Assembly (NCBI GenBank): GCA_900470445.1
Contig: UCAU01000032.1
Coordinates: forward strand, 1 to 61,310
Length of the DNA: 61,310 nucleotides
Origin: Hyphomicrobiales bacterium
Lineage (GTDB): Bacteria > Pseudomonadota > Alphaproteobacteria > Rhizobiales > Devosiaceae
Reading direction: 5' to 3'
In this document: piece by piece, positions 34,666 through 42,735 of the stretch
Layout: every line of letters begins with the position of its first letter
Position numbering within the stretch: position 1 is the stretch's first letter
Program-made: the position numbers and the translations under genes
The notes under the pieces: model-generated
Databases searched by the model: none
What the model was told of the DNA's origin: nothing
What the model saw: only the letters and a program-made list of their open reading frames with translations

Positions 34666-35904
34666 CTATGCCGCTGCCGGCTTGGGCGCGGTGACATTGA
34701 GGTTGGCAGGCTTGGCCTCGCCAACCTTAGCCAGTGGCTGCATTGTGCCGTTTACGATGGACTGGTCGCCGCCTGCGATTTTGGCCTTGTCCTCGTAGGA
34801 ACGGGCCTCATCGACGGTGTAAATGCCGGCCCCGACCATCTTGGACAGGAACTCGGCACGCGCGGCGGAGTCGCCACGGAGCAGACCCTCGAGCGAAAAC
34901 TTGACCGAAGTCGTTTTGCGCTCGGCAGCCGTCATCAAATCGCGACGTGCCGCGGCTTCGATGCTTCGCAACATCGGAGTGAGGCAGGTTTTTGTGAATT
35001 GCAGGATCAACTGCTCGATGCCGGAACCCCAGGTCGTGGTGCCGTTGGCAGCGTGGCCGATCATGACGGGCGGAACACCAAAGATGCGGCAAATCTGTTC
35101 GACGCTGAACTGGCGGGTCTCAAGCATCTGCGCGTCTTGCGGATTGACCGTAAGCTGCTGGTATTTGAGGCCAGCCTCGAGCACGGCAATCTTGCCAGCG
35201 CGCTCCGAGCCAGCAAACTGCCCAAGAACCTCGCCAAGTTGCTTGCGCTGCTCCGGCTTAAGGATTTGGTCGCTGGAAAGGATGCCTGCCGCCTGCATAC
35301 CGCCAGCAAACATCTTGCCAGCAGTCTTTTCGGCCGCCATGGCGTTGCCAAGCGTGTTGCGAACCACCCCAATGGGCGAAAGCCCGCGGTCGCAGCCCGG
35401 AAGAATAGCCCCACGAACGTGGAACATGTTCTTTTCGCTGATACGGCGCTTTTTTCCGTCCTCGGTGAACTCGTAATAGCGTTCGTTGCTCTTGTCGCTG
35501 GTCCTGCATACATCGACGCAAAGTGGGTGCAACGGCATAAGAGCGACCAGCTTTTTGCCATTGTACTTCTTTTCAGCAAAGAAATTGCCGTCCAGGCACA
35601 GGCAAATGGCCGCCATGGACCAAAAGTCCGGCGCGGTATCGTCCATGTTGGGCATATCGTGCAGCAGATCGTAGAGATCAGTGCCTTTGGCGAGCGTCAC
35701 GCCGTCCGCACCGTACACGAGGCACGGCAGAGTCTTCACCGAGTTGGCGATGAGGTTTACGCAGGCCCAAACCGCATCAAGCGCCAGGGCTGTATCGTAA
35801 TTTACCGTCTCTCCGCTGGTTGTGCCGAGGCCAAAAAAGCCCCGCCAAAACGCCCCATCGGTGAGCTTGATAGGCCTTCCGGCCCATCGGTCAAAAAAGC
35901 CCAT
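34666..35904 (-). CDS. Portal protein (HK97 family)
   Basis: 412 residues from ATG 35904, which overlaps the terminase stop. MGFFDRWAG start, VWACVNLIANSVKTLPCLVY, LLHDMPNMDDTAPDFWSM, LMPLHPL, LSPIGVVRNTLGNAMAAEK, ICRIFGVPPVMIGHAANGTTTWGSGIEQLILQF: all are ordered landmarks of HK97-type portals. Ends PAAA. Confidence 0.95.
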   Translation of the reverse strand: MGFFDRWAGRPIKLTDGAFWRGFFGLGTTSGETVNYDTALALDAVWACVNLIANSVKTLPCLVYGADGVTLAKGTDLYDLLHDMPNMDDTAPDFWSMAAICLCLDGNFFAEKKYNGKKLVALMPLHPLCVDVCRTSDKSNERYYEFTEDGKKRRISEKNMFHVRGAILPGCDRGLSPIGVVRNTLGNAMAAEKTAGKMFAGGMQAAGILSSDQILKPEQRKQLGEVLGQFAGSERAGKIAVLEAGLKYQQLTVNPQDAQMLETRQFSVEQICRIFGVPPVMIGHAANGTTTWGSGIEQLILQFTKTCLTPMLRSIEAAARRDLMTAAERKTTSVKFSLEGLLRGDSAARAEFLSKMVGAGIYTVDEARSYEDKAKIAGGDQSIVNGTMQPLAKVGEAKPANLNVTAPKPAAA

Positions 35905-37802
35905 CAAATCACCATTATGGGGTTGGAAAGGAAGTCGTCGATGTTTGGGCCTGCAACTGGCGCACCATCCACAGCAGCGCCGACGGCCATGCAAAGGGCA
36001 ACGGCAGCGTCGATGCGGCGAGTGGAAAGGTCTTTGACCAGAAACTTGTTGCCCAAAGCGTCAGGCTTGCTGAATGCCGCGCCCATAAGAGCCGTCATCA
36101 GGGCGGGGTTACTACGAAGCCGAATGCGCCCATCAATGATAAGGGCTTCAAGCTCGCGTATGGACCCCGGCATCCAAAGGCCACCCGGCTCGGGCAGCCC
36201 ATCTGCAGCGGCTTGCTCTATGAGTGACTCGTCCGGCTTGGAGCGGCGCAGCCCACCTTGCGGGTGACTGACGTGAGTTAACTCCAACCCCAGCGCGCCG
36301 CACTCTTCCTTGAACTCGGCATAAGCGTAGTTGTCGTAGGCGACCGCTTTGATGTCGAACTTCTTGTCGGACTGCGCCACACTGTAGGCGACATAGTCGT
36401 ACCGAATGCGCTCTCCTGGTATGGCCTGAAGGTATCCCTTTTCGACCCATTCCAAGTACGGCGCCTTATCCACCTCTGCGCGCTGCTTGAGAGTGTCGGC
36501 AGGGGTAAACGTGTCGACCCACGCATCGAAGGTCGGCGCGCTGAACTTACTGCCATCAGGACGCAATACATCCTTCCATCCCGTGGGGACAACGTACGCG
36601 ACGCAGGTCATATCCTTGTGTGAGGATAGATCGATGCCCAGGAAGGCGCTCTTTCCTTCGTGCTCTTCCGGGGAGAAATCGTGCATTACCGACTCAACGG
36701 TTTTGCGAGCCATCCACCCAGTCTGAGAGTCGGTCCAAACGCAGAAATAGAGACGGAGAACCCCTGGCGCATCGCCGGGGAAATTCTTGGCAAATGCCAC
36801 CTGGGAGGCAACGTATTCTTCGCTGACCGTGATCCCCATCAACGGGTTGGTCTTGATCCAGCACGAACGATCCTCTAGCGGATCGTCATCTTTATCCAGG
36901 GCGCACACGTAGGAAAAGTAAGCGTCCGAGCCTTCCCACGTCTCGCCTACATAAGTGAAATCCTCGTCAGGGCTGCGCGTACCGGCAGCGACCTGGCAGG
37001 CTACTTCATGTTCTTTCCAGCAAACCGACAGTCGATCCGAACCAGAGTTCGTAATCATCATCAACAGCGGCTGGCGACGGAACTTAAATCCCGCCTCGAG
37101 CATGCGCATGATTTCGGGGCCGGGGTGTTCATGTACCTCGTCGCACAGGGCGAAATGGGGGCGAAGACCGGAGCCAGTTTTTCCTGCCTCTTTCGACATT
37201 GGACGGAAAAATGACGAAGACTTCAGGTGTGCGAGATTGTACTCTCGCTCCAGGCCGCCACTCGGCTTAACCTGATTTTTGAAGTCGGGCGCGGACTGTC
37301 GCACCATTTTGACCGCGTCTCGGAACAGAATAGAGGCTTGGTCTTTTGTGGCGGCGGCCGCATACACCTGCGCGCCCGCCTCGTTGTCGTACACCAAGCC
37401 ATAGAGCCCGATGCCGCCAACCAATGGGGACTTCCCGCAGCCTTTGCCCGCCTCAATATAGGCGCGACGAAAGCGCCTCGTGCCGTCTGCACGCTTCCAC
37501 CCGAAGATGGATCCGAGAATGAACTCCTGCATAGGCTGCAGGACGAACGGCTGATTGTCGAACTGCCCCTCAGACAGGCGCAGCTTGCGCTCGAAGAAGT
37601 TGAATACTCGACGGGCCGCTGCATCATCCCAATGGATGCCGCGTTCGCCTGCCGTCTCCACGTCAGACAAATGGCGACGGCAGGCGTTCCGGACGTGTGG
37701 TCCGGCCACAATATCCCCAGCCATCACCCGGCTCGCGTACGAAGTGACTCTCTCCAGCGCCGACAAATCAGTCGAGGCCGTCTCCTTCATCTTCGTCTTC
37801 AT
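35904..37802 (-). CDS. Terminase large subunit
   Basis: 632 residues. ATPase: Walker A EAGKGCGKS at 117-125, Walker B LCDEVHEH near 212-219. Nuclease: GIDLSSHKD near 400, VAYDNYAY near 485 and a C-terminal RRIDAAVALCMA. HK97-like TerL that cuts and pumps DNA into the prohead. The start is uncertain: ATG 37802 or 37790 overlaps the small subunit, and a TTG directly after the small-subunit stop is also possible. Confidence 0.95.
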   Translation of the reverse strand: MKTKMKETASTDLSALERVTSYASRVMAGDIVAGPHVRNACRRHLSDVETAGERGIHWDDAAARRVFNFFERKLRLSEGQFDNQPFVLQPMQEFILGSIFGWKRADGTRRFRRAYIEAGKGCGKSPLVGGIGLYGLVYDNEAGAQVYAAAATKDQASILFRDAVKMVRQSAPDFKNQVKPSGGLEREYNLAHLKSSSFFRPMSKEAGKTGSGLRPHFALCDEVHEHPGPEIMRMLEAGFKFRRQPLLMMITNSGSDRLSVCWKEHEVACQVAAGTRSPDEDFTYVGETWEGSDAYFSYVCALDKDDDPLEDRSCWIKTNPLMGITVSEEYVASQVAFAKNFPGDAPGVLRLYFCVWTDSQTGWMARKTVESVMHDFSPEEHEGKSAFLGIDLSSHKDMTCVAYVVPTGWKDVLRPDGSKFSAPTFDAWVDTFTPADTLKQRAEVDKAPYLEWVEKGYLQAIPGERIRYDYVAYSVAQSDKKFDIKAVAYDNYAYAEFKEECGALGLELTHVSHPQGGLRRSKPDESLIEQAAADGLPEPGGLWMPGSIRELEALIIDGRIRLRSNPALMTALMGAAFSKPDALGNKFLVKDLSTRRIDAAVALCMAVGAAVDGAPVAGPNIDDFLSNPIMVI

Positions 37803-38154
37803 TGGGGACTGTGACCTTCGTCGAGTCGGCCGGCGTAGCGCCCATCTGCCCCAACATTTGGCGCAGCAGGTTCATCGCCTGCACCCCAACTTCCTGCCCG
37901 GCCATCAGCCGGCCCTGGATGTTAGACGCCATGCCAACGAGCATTCGGTGCGGCTCTGTGAGCCACGGAATTTCACGCTCAAAGAGCAACCAAGCGGACT
38001 TGGCCTTGTTTTCGGCTGTGTCTTTGATCCACACCGGCGGCTTGCCCAGGGGTCCGTTAGGCTTGGGAGCATTGCGGTCTTTGAACCGTCCGGCATTCAT
38101 CTTGTCTCGAGCCTCTACCGCAGCTTTTTCGGGAGGCAGCCTTGGCCTCGCCAT
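37768..38154 (-). CDS. Terminase small subunit (P27-like)
   Basis: 128 residues. Basic N-terminus (ARPRLPPEKAAVEARDKMNAGRF), a middle region WLTEPHRMLVGMASNIQGRLMAGQEVGVQAMNLLRQMLGQMG cut here into two helices, and an acidic end (NEDEDEGDGLD). Layout and place before TerL fit P27-type small subunits, which recognise the packaging site. Confidence 0.75.
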   Translation of the reverse strand: MARPRLPPEKAAVEARDKMNAGRFKDRNAPKPNGPLGKPPVWIKDTAENKAKSAWLLFEREIPWLTEPHRMLVGMASNIQGRLMAGQEVGVQAMNLLRQMLGQMGATPADSTKVTVPNEDEDEGDGLD

Positions 38155-38233
38155 AAGCTAGTCCTTTAGTATCGGGTCATATTTTGAATTGCAGATGCGT
38201 GCGTTGTGGGGGACCGGCGGCATGGGAAAAAGC

Positions 38234-39067
38234 TTAAGCGGCGACTTCTGAGGCGCCCCCTGGCACCCCATTGTCGTTGGCAGGGTTGATCAGATTACCC
38301 CACCGCTCACTCACTTCGTTGCTCTTCTCGCCATTGCACAGACGGCAAAGCAATTGGGCATTGGCAAGCGTGTGTGGTCCGCCAAGCGAGATCGGGTAAA
38401 TGTGATCTAGCTCAGGTGCATCAGGGTCGATCGATCCCCGCTTCTCTTCTGGCGTTGGCACACCACATGCGGCACAACACCAACCGGACTGAGCAAACAG
38501 ATCAAAGACATTAAAGGGCTCGTACCCAACCCCCTTGATCATAGCCCTGCGTCTGTGCTTGCTGACTTTAGCGCTATGCTTGCGACCGCACTCATCACTG
38601 CAATACACAGATGAAGCACGACCATACTCGGGCGTGTACTCCACACCACAACCCTTGCAGTTTCGAGGGCCGCGATTGATACCGGCCTTGCGCATCTGTG
38701 AACGCTTAGAGTTATATAGAGCACGATCAGAACGGCAACTGTCAGAGCATATGGATGCCCCGTTGTTAGCGGGTGTAAACACATCGCCACACTGGATGCA
38801 CTGCTTATCCACTATGGGCTTTGTTTCACGAGGCCTTGGTGGCGCCTTGTTAGCCGTCTTGAACTTACCGCCACACGCTTTTGAGCAGAACCTAGCGGCA
38901 TCATCTCGCCGAGCACGCCGATAGAACGTTATCCCACAATGCTCACAAGTCTTGGCTGAGCCAGACATGCTCTTGCACTTCTTGCTGCAGAACTTCTTTG
39001 TTGCCGGGCCATCGAATGGCTCGTTACAACGAAGACACTGTCGCTGATTGTCATGAGCCGCATTCAC
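38234..39067 (-). CDS. HNH endonuclease with repeated zinc-binding modules, 277 aa
   Basis: Residues 10-175 hold at least four cysteine modules of the type C-x-x-C...C-S-x-x-C (CLRCNEPF, CEHCGITF, CIQCGDVF, CKGCGVEY). The C-terminal HNH follows: WCCAACGVP, LDHIYPISLGGPHTLANAQLLCRLCNGEKS, given here in two pieces of the same domain. GTG at 39067 overlaps the previous stop. HNH proteins beside terminases can be needed for DNA cleavage during packaging. Ends PANDN then VAA. Confidence 0.8.
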   Translation of the reverse strand: MNAAHDNQRQCLRCNEPFDGPATKKFCSKKCKSMSGSAKTCEHCGITFYRRARRDDAARFCSKACGGKFKTANKAPPRPRETKPIVDKQCIQCGDVFTPANNGASICSDSCRSDRALYNSKRSQMRKAGINRGPRNCKGCGVEYTPEYGRASSVYCSDECGRKHSAKVSKHRRRAMIKGVGYEPFNVFDLFAQSGWCCAACGVPTPEEKRGSIDPDAPELDHIYPISLGGPHTLANAQLLCRLCNGEKSNEVSERWGNLINPANDNGVPGGASEVAA

Positions 39068-39264
39068 CCGACGCGCACCAAAGGCACAACGTTGTCGACC
39101 TCGCCAATGACGAGGTGCTTCAGAGGTATTGCCACGATTGCGGTAAGCTCACCGTTCATGGTGACAACGCTGCTAACCTCTGCTCCGAAGGCATACTCAG
39201 CACCGACGCGCAGATGCAACTTGCCGGAATGATCGCGGTTCAGTCGAATGTTCGTCATGCTCAT
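39064..39264 (-). CDS. Small beta-rich protein, 66 aa
   Basis: ATG at 39264 after GAGGAG; ATG 39258 is also possible. NIRLNRDHSGKLHLRVGAEY, then VVTMNGELTAIVAIPLKHLVI, reads as a small beta barrel. Coupled to the HNH gene by a GTGA overlap. Not recognised. Confidence 0.5.
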   Translation of the reverse strand: MSMTNIRLNRDHSGKLHLRVGAEYAFGAEVSSVVTMNGELTAIVAIPLKHLVIGEVDNVVPLVRVG

Positions 39265-39283
39265 TGCTCCTCAGCATAAGCTT

Positions 39284-39607
39284 TTAAATAGGCCATCCAG
39301 AAGCGTCGAAATTGATCACCGTCTTGCCGTGATCCTCCAGTTTGCCCTCACGGTCGTGATGGGCTTTGCAGAGATTTTCGAATGGGCCGTCCCAAAATTT
39401 GGCAATATCGCCGCGGTGGCCGCCATCTTTGTGATGGACCACCTCAGCTACTGTTACTGTCTCGGAGAGCAGACACATTTCGCATAGCGGCTGCTCTGTT
39501 AGGCGGCTCTCTCTGAGCCGCTTCCAACGCGCTGTGCCATACAGCTTGCGGTATGCAGTCGCTTCGGCACTGCGCTGGTCACCCGAAGACAACGTCCACC
39601 TGGTCAC
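39284..39607 (-). CDS. HNH endonuclease, phage type, 107 aa
   Basis: YGTARWKRLRESRLTEQPLCEMC, then VHHKDGGHRGD and FENLCKAHHDREGK: the classical HNH of terminase-neighbour endonucleases, with zinc Cys pairs and catalytic His-His. GTG at 39607 lies inside the previous small gene in another frame; a later start is possible. Family members work with TerL in cos-type packaging. Confidence 0.8.
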   Translation of the reverse strand: MTRWTLSSGDQRSAEATAYRKLYGTARWKRLRESRLTEQPLCEMCLLSETVTVAEVVHHKDGGHRGDIAKFWDGPFENLCKAHHDREGKLEDHGKTVINFDASGWPI

Positions 39608-39656
39608 CGCGCAGCCATGACAGCAGGCGCTTAAGGCTGATGTTGATGATGGTCAT
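39579..39656 (-). CDS. Very small protein, 25 aa
   Basis: ATG at 39656 overlaps the previous stop (ATGA) with GGAGG upstream. Product IINISLKRLLSWLRGDQ is an amphipathic helix; it ends within the start region of the HNH gene. May be a coupling leader. Tentative. Confidence 0.35.
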   Translation of the reverse strand: MTIINISLKRLLSWLRGDQVDVVFG

Positions 39657-39793
39657 GATGCCTCCACGGAAAGCACGACAGGCGTACGCTCGACCTTGTC
39701 GAGGGCCTTGCGCAGCTTGTTTGCAAGAACCACAGCCCGATTAACTGCCGCCTCATAATCATCTGCGTTGATGTGCAGCGTCAGCTTGGTCAC
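39653..39793 (-). CDS. Small protein, 46 aa
   Basis: GTG at 39793 overlaps the previous stop. TKLTLHINADDYEAAVNRAVVLANKLRKALDKVERTP reads as a beta strand and a long helix. Common small phage size; coupled to neighbours. Function unknown. Confidence 0.5.
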   Translation of the reverse strand: MTKLTLHINADDYEAAVNRAVVLANKLRKALDKVERTPVVLSVEAS

Positions 39794-39996
39794 GACGCTA
39801 ACTCCAGGCAGATGGCTGGGAACGTGTTGAACACGATATCGCCGTCGCTGTTCATGTGTGCGGTTTCGACGTCTCCGCAATCCTCACAAACATCAACGAC
39901 AGTAAGCGGAAGGCTTCCGGAAAGAAGCTCGACGAGATCGCCAGGTTCATATGTGCCGCTAGATGGCGTCAGGCTTGCTGTGGTTCGAACAACCAT
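39790..39996 (-). CDS. DUF2158/YodC-like small protein, 68 aa
   Basis: TYEPGDLVELLSGSLPLTVVDV is the DUF2158 core (pGDlVxLxSGxPxMTV), and CEDCGDVETAHMN gives a pair of cysteines. Compact SH3-like fold of unknown role found in many prophages. First gene after the two tRNAs in leftward transcription. Confidence 0.6.
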   Translation of the reverse strand: MVVRTTASLTPSSGTYEPGDLVELLSGSLPLTVVDVCEDCGDVETAHMNSDGDIVFNTFPAICLELAS

Positions 39997-40017
39997 GGAT
40001 AGTCTCCTCAGTGGATA

Positions 40018-40093
40018 TGGTGCCGACTGCAGGACTCGAACCTGCGGCCCGTTGATTACAAATCAACCGCTCTACCAACTGAGCTAAGGCGGC
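40018..40093 (-). tRNA. tRNA-Thr (anticodon TGT)
   Basis: 76 nt with encoded CCA. Acceptor GCCGCCT pairs with AGTCGGC except position 5; D arm TTAGCTCAGTTGGTAGAGC; anticodon stem TTGAT/ATCAA around TTTGTAA; T arm with GGTTCGAGTCC. It reads ACA, a codon rarely preferred in GC-rich hosts. Confidence 0.9.
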
Positions 40094-40190
40094 GAACAGA
40101 TGCATCCACGCCCGCTGATCAGGCGGATCGTCGTGTGCTCACGACTGCCGGGTGCGCTTCCATGGAGAGGCGTGCAGATGCTTTGTTGAG

Positions 40191-40265
40191 TGGAGCGAGG
40201 AGTGGGGCTCGAACCCACCACATTCTGGTTGGAAGCCAGACATTCTACCCCTGAATTACCCTCGC
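40191..40265 (-). tRNA. tRNA-Gly (anticodon TCC)
   Basis: 75 nt with encoded CCA. Acceptor GCGAGGG pairs with TCCTCGC; anticodon stem TCTGG/CCAGA around CTTCCAA; T arm GGTTCGAGCCC. Reads GGA. It lies 97 bp upstream of tRNA-Thr on the same strand. Confidence 0.9.
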
Positions 40266-40729
40266 GATAGGGTTGCCCATTGGGCGAAACTTTGCCGGGC
40301 TCAACTCCGAAGAGGAACCCGGCTGACCAACCTGCAGCCGGAGGAGACGGCGCTGGTGGTGGGGTAGAGCGTTGCGGGTGATAGGGCCGCGGGCGGATGC
40401 AAACGCCACGCTCAATGGGTATTGACTGGCGCGAGGGCTGCACTCCCTATGCCGTCGCCGCAATGCGAGACGGGGACCAGTCAATGAGGCGAAGATGGCT
40501 TGCTCAATCAGGAAGTCAGCAAGCGATCGTGGGGCTACCTGCTCGCACACCACCAAGACGAATGCGTCACCGCACCGCCAGCATCTTCGTAGTTACCCGG
40601 AAAACGTTCAGCGGTGGCGCCTCGGCTTACTGCCGGTTCCGCCACATAACGCCGGGTCCGCCGCAGCGGAACTATGTGGAGATTTCATCTCCTCATAGAT
40701 ACTGTCCGCTGACGTCGCATAATCGGAAC
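40266..40729. other. Non-coding region with structured RNA candidate
   Basis: Between an orphan gene and tRNA-Gly. Frames exist on both strands (for example a minus frame at 40245-40556), but they lack ribosome sites and natural composition. At 40642-40679 an outer stem CCACATA/TATGTGG encloses TCCGC/GCGGA with a CGCA loop. It could be a processed leader of the tRNA transcript or an RNA gene; no family recognised. Confidence 0.4.
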
Positions 40730-41701
40730 TCAGGAGCCGAACTTTTGTAGATTTCCCGCGAAATTATCGTTTGCCGCCTTCAAAAGCCGCACGCCACGCT
40801 TCCTGGCACCTCGATCCGTTCCGCCGGGCGAAATGTCAGATAGTTTCTTCGCCCCGATCGCGGCTGCAAAAACAGCCTTATCTTCCATGGTCATTGCATC
40901 ATGGGCCTTGCGCTCGGCCTCCTGCTCTTCCCCCGCCACAAAGATGTCCACCCAGTGTGGGGCACCACCCTTGCCGGTGGAGCCAATCTTCATGCCGATG
41001 AACTGGTCAGAGAATTGCGCCGTGCCAGCAGCCATACCTTTTGGGCAAACGACGACAGGTGGCAATGCGGCAGTGTTTGCGATCGCCTTGGCTATCAGCG
41101 CGCGAGATTCATCGCTGGTGTAGGACTTGCCTTTTCTACGGGTGCGGCCCGGAATGTAGTTGTGGTTTTCCAGGCCGAAGCGCTTGCTGAAGGTCGCATT
41201 GCCAATGGTGATCGACGCCGAAGAACCACCAGCATCCTCAACCAAGCTCTCAGTTGTGCCCAGCATTGCGCCGCGCGGCATGCGGCGGTCATATTGGATG
41301 ACGTCGCCATCAGGACCAACCATATAGGCTTTTTCAGTCTGCTTGCCATCGCTGAACTGGAGATTGCCGATGGACTTGAGCGGGCCGGTGCTGGCGAGTT
41401 GAACCGGCGTGCCATCCTTGTTGGTGGCGCCGAATTCAGGTGCACCCCAAACCCAGTCCCCAGACATATCCCGCAAAATGGCCTCCACCGACGGGGTGGT
41501 CTTGAGCAGCTTCTCCGTGGTCAGTTGTTCGGACTTTGCCGTGATGTGGTTGTCGTTTGCTGGCGCCGTCCTGAAGCTTGATGTGACTGGCTCCGGCTTG
41601 TGGTCCTTGCGATTCACATGGGTATAGAAAGCAGCCAATTGCTCGGCTAGCTTCGTCTGTGTACCACCCGCATTATCGTTCGCCGCTTCGATCACCAACA
41701 A
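40730..41701 (-). CDS. Orphan phage protein with three ANDN motifs, 323 aa
   Basis: ATG at 41701. AANDN occurs near the N-terminus (residues 6-10), PANDN near 48-52 and AANDNFAG near the C-terminus. Between them is a globular part with DWVWGAPEFGATNKDGTPVQ, VGPDGDVIQYDRRMPRG, FGLENHNYIPGRTRRKGKSYTSDESRALI, and a charged helical end. No family recognised and no clear catalytic set. It stands alone behind two candidate promoters with operators, upstream of the tRNAs. Confidence 0.65.
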   Translation of the reverse strand: MLVIEAANDNAGGTQTKLAEQLAAFYTHVNRKDHKPEPVTSSFRTAPANDNHITAKSEQLTTEKLLKTTPSVEAILRDMSGDWVWGAPEFGATNKDGTPVQLASTGPLKSIGNLQFSDGKQTEKAYMVGPDGDVIQYDRRMPRGAMLGTTESLVEDAGGSSASITIGNATFSKRFGLENHNYIPGRTRRKGKSYTSDESRALIAKAIANTAALPPVVVCPKGMAAGTAQFSDQFIGMKIGSTGKGGAPHWVDIFVAGEEQEAERKAHDAMTMEDKAVFAAAIGAKKLSDISPGGTDRGARKRGVRLLKAANDNFAGNLQKFGS

Positions 41702-41747
41702 CCTCCACTGCTAGAATGGATTTGAGGTACCCATGTTCGCCATCAGG

Positions 41748-41775
41748 TGTCAAACAAAAAATGCGACATGCGCAT
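41748..41775 (-). promoter_or_regulatory. Operator ATGCG-N5-CGCAT beside a TTGACA -35
   Basis: ATGCG ACATG CGCAT (41761-41775) centred about 18 bp upstream of a perfect TTGACA (41753-41748); the matching -10 (GTACCT or TACCTC) is weak. Would serve the orphan gene at 40730-41701. Confidence 0.5.
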
Positions 41776-41906
41776 TTTATCGTTACAATAACCCGAAGCG
41801 TGGCCAGCTCGGATGCCAGTCATTGAGCCAATGATTCTGAGGTAATAAGCCGCTCGTGTGACGCTTTTTCATTCTCTTCGTTCCGCCGTCTTGATTTGAT
41901 AGCCGG

Positions 41907-41955
41907 AACATAATGCGCATTTATTCGCAAGGCAAGCATAAAAATGCGCATTGTT
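41907..41955 (-). promoter_or_regulatory. Second promoter with operator half-sites
   Basis: TTGCCT (41935-41930), 17-bp spacer, TATGTT (41912-41907). AATGCGCATT motifs lie in the spacer (41912-41921) and again about 18 bp upstream of the -35 (41943-41952), the same two places as at other promoters. It reads left over a 200-bp leader into the orphan gene. Confidence 0.6.
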
Positions 41956-42011
41956 GAAAATGGTTGATTGGGTGGGCGGTGGGTGTGGATGGGCTAGGTA
42001 AGGGCGGCCCG

Positions 42012-42278
42012 TCAGCTTCGCCTGGGTGAAATGTTCACCACCACACCTTCGCACACGACGCGGGTCGCAGGCTGACCTTCGTGGTACCCGTCTTCCAATT
42101 CGAACGTGAAACGATCGTCTGTTGCGGTGGTTTGCGTGGGAGAACCACCCCATATTTCAGTCGGCATCGGACCCTGTCTGGCGATGTTCAGCCTCTTCAT
42201 AGGCGTGCCATCATCATTTTGCGGCCACGGTAGGCGATAACCGGCCCAAGCTCTCTTGATTTCATCTTCCCGCGTCAC
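42012..42278 (-). CDS. Small phage protein, 88 aa
   Basis: GTG at 42278 overlaps the previous stop. REDEIKRAWAGYRLPWPQNDDG, then DDRFTFELEDGYHEG and RVVCEGVVVNISPRR. No domain recognised. Last gene of this coupled block. Confidence 0.5.
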   Translation of the reverse strand: MTREDEIKRAWAGYRLPWPQNDDGTPMKRLNIARQGPMPTEIWGGSPTQTTATDDRFTFELEDGYHEGQPATRVVCEGVVVNISPRRS

Positions 42279-42532
42279 TTCTTTTCCTCCAGGGCGGCGT
42301 CGATCATGGCTGTGTAGACAGATTCCGGAGAACCGAACTCCCATTCGTCGTTTTCGTTGACCGCTCCGGCATTCCATCCAGCATCTATCATCGCCTCCGT
42401 CGGCTCTCGAATTTCGAGAAGAACGCCACGAGCAATCCATTTGAGTCTCGACTGCTCAGAATCCGTCAGTTCGCCCCAAGGCTTTGATGTCGGATCGTTA
42501 TCGCATATCGCCCGCGCCACTCGCTCAATCAT
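42275..42532 (-). CDS. Small phage protein, 85 aa
   Basis: ATG at 42532 in an ATGA overlap. IERVARAICDND, then ARGVLLEIREPTEAMIDAGWNAG, then AMIDAALEEK, a pattern repeated in many small alphaproteobacterial phage proteins (arePTeaMidAG). Acidic, helical, no known function. Confidence 0.6.
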   Translation of the reverse strand: MIERVARAICDNDPTSKPWGELTDSEQSRLKWIARGVLLEIREPTEAMIDAGWNAGAVNENDEWEFGSPESVYTAMIDAALEEKK

Positions 42533-42735
42533 GCTTTCCGCAGCCATGCTGGCAACTCCTCCAAAATCGAAGCCCACAGACGCTTCAGCGCGTTCGGCAA
42601 TCTGGATTTCCTGGTGCCAATGAATTTTCGTGTACGCTCATCCATTCGCGCCTCGTGAAGAGCAGCCTCTTCGCTCTTGTCCGAACTGCCGCCCTTTGCC
42701 TTCTTCTGGCGCATCCGCACATGCCAATCACTCAC
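42529..42735 (-). CDS. Small basic protein, 68 aa
   Basis: GTG at 42735 overlaps the end of the VRR-NUC gene, with AGGAGG inside that gene. Lys/Arg-rich (VRMRQKKAKGGSSDKSEEA, RKFIGTRKSR) and helical. Possible nucleic-acid binder; not recognised. Confidence 0.45.
   Translation of the reverse strand: MSDWHVRMRQKKAKGGSSDKSEEAALHEARMDERTRKFIGTRKSRLPNALKRLWASILEELPAWLRKA

Noticed and set aside
34642..36267. Plus-strand frame of 541 codons
   Set aside because: Antisense of portal and terminase.
40397..40750. Plus-strand frame between tRNA-Gly and the orphan gene
   Set aside because: No ribosome site, wrong strand for its neighbours and no natural protein composition.
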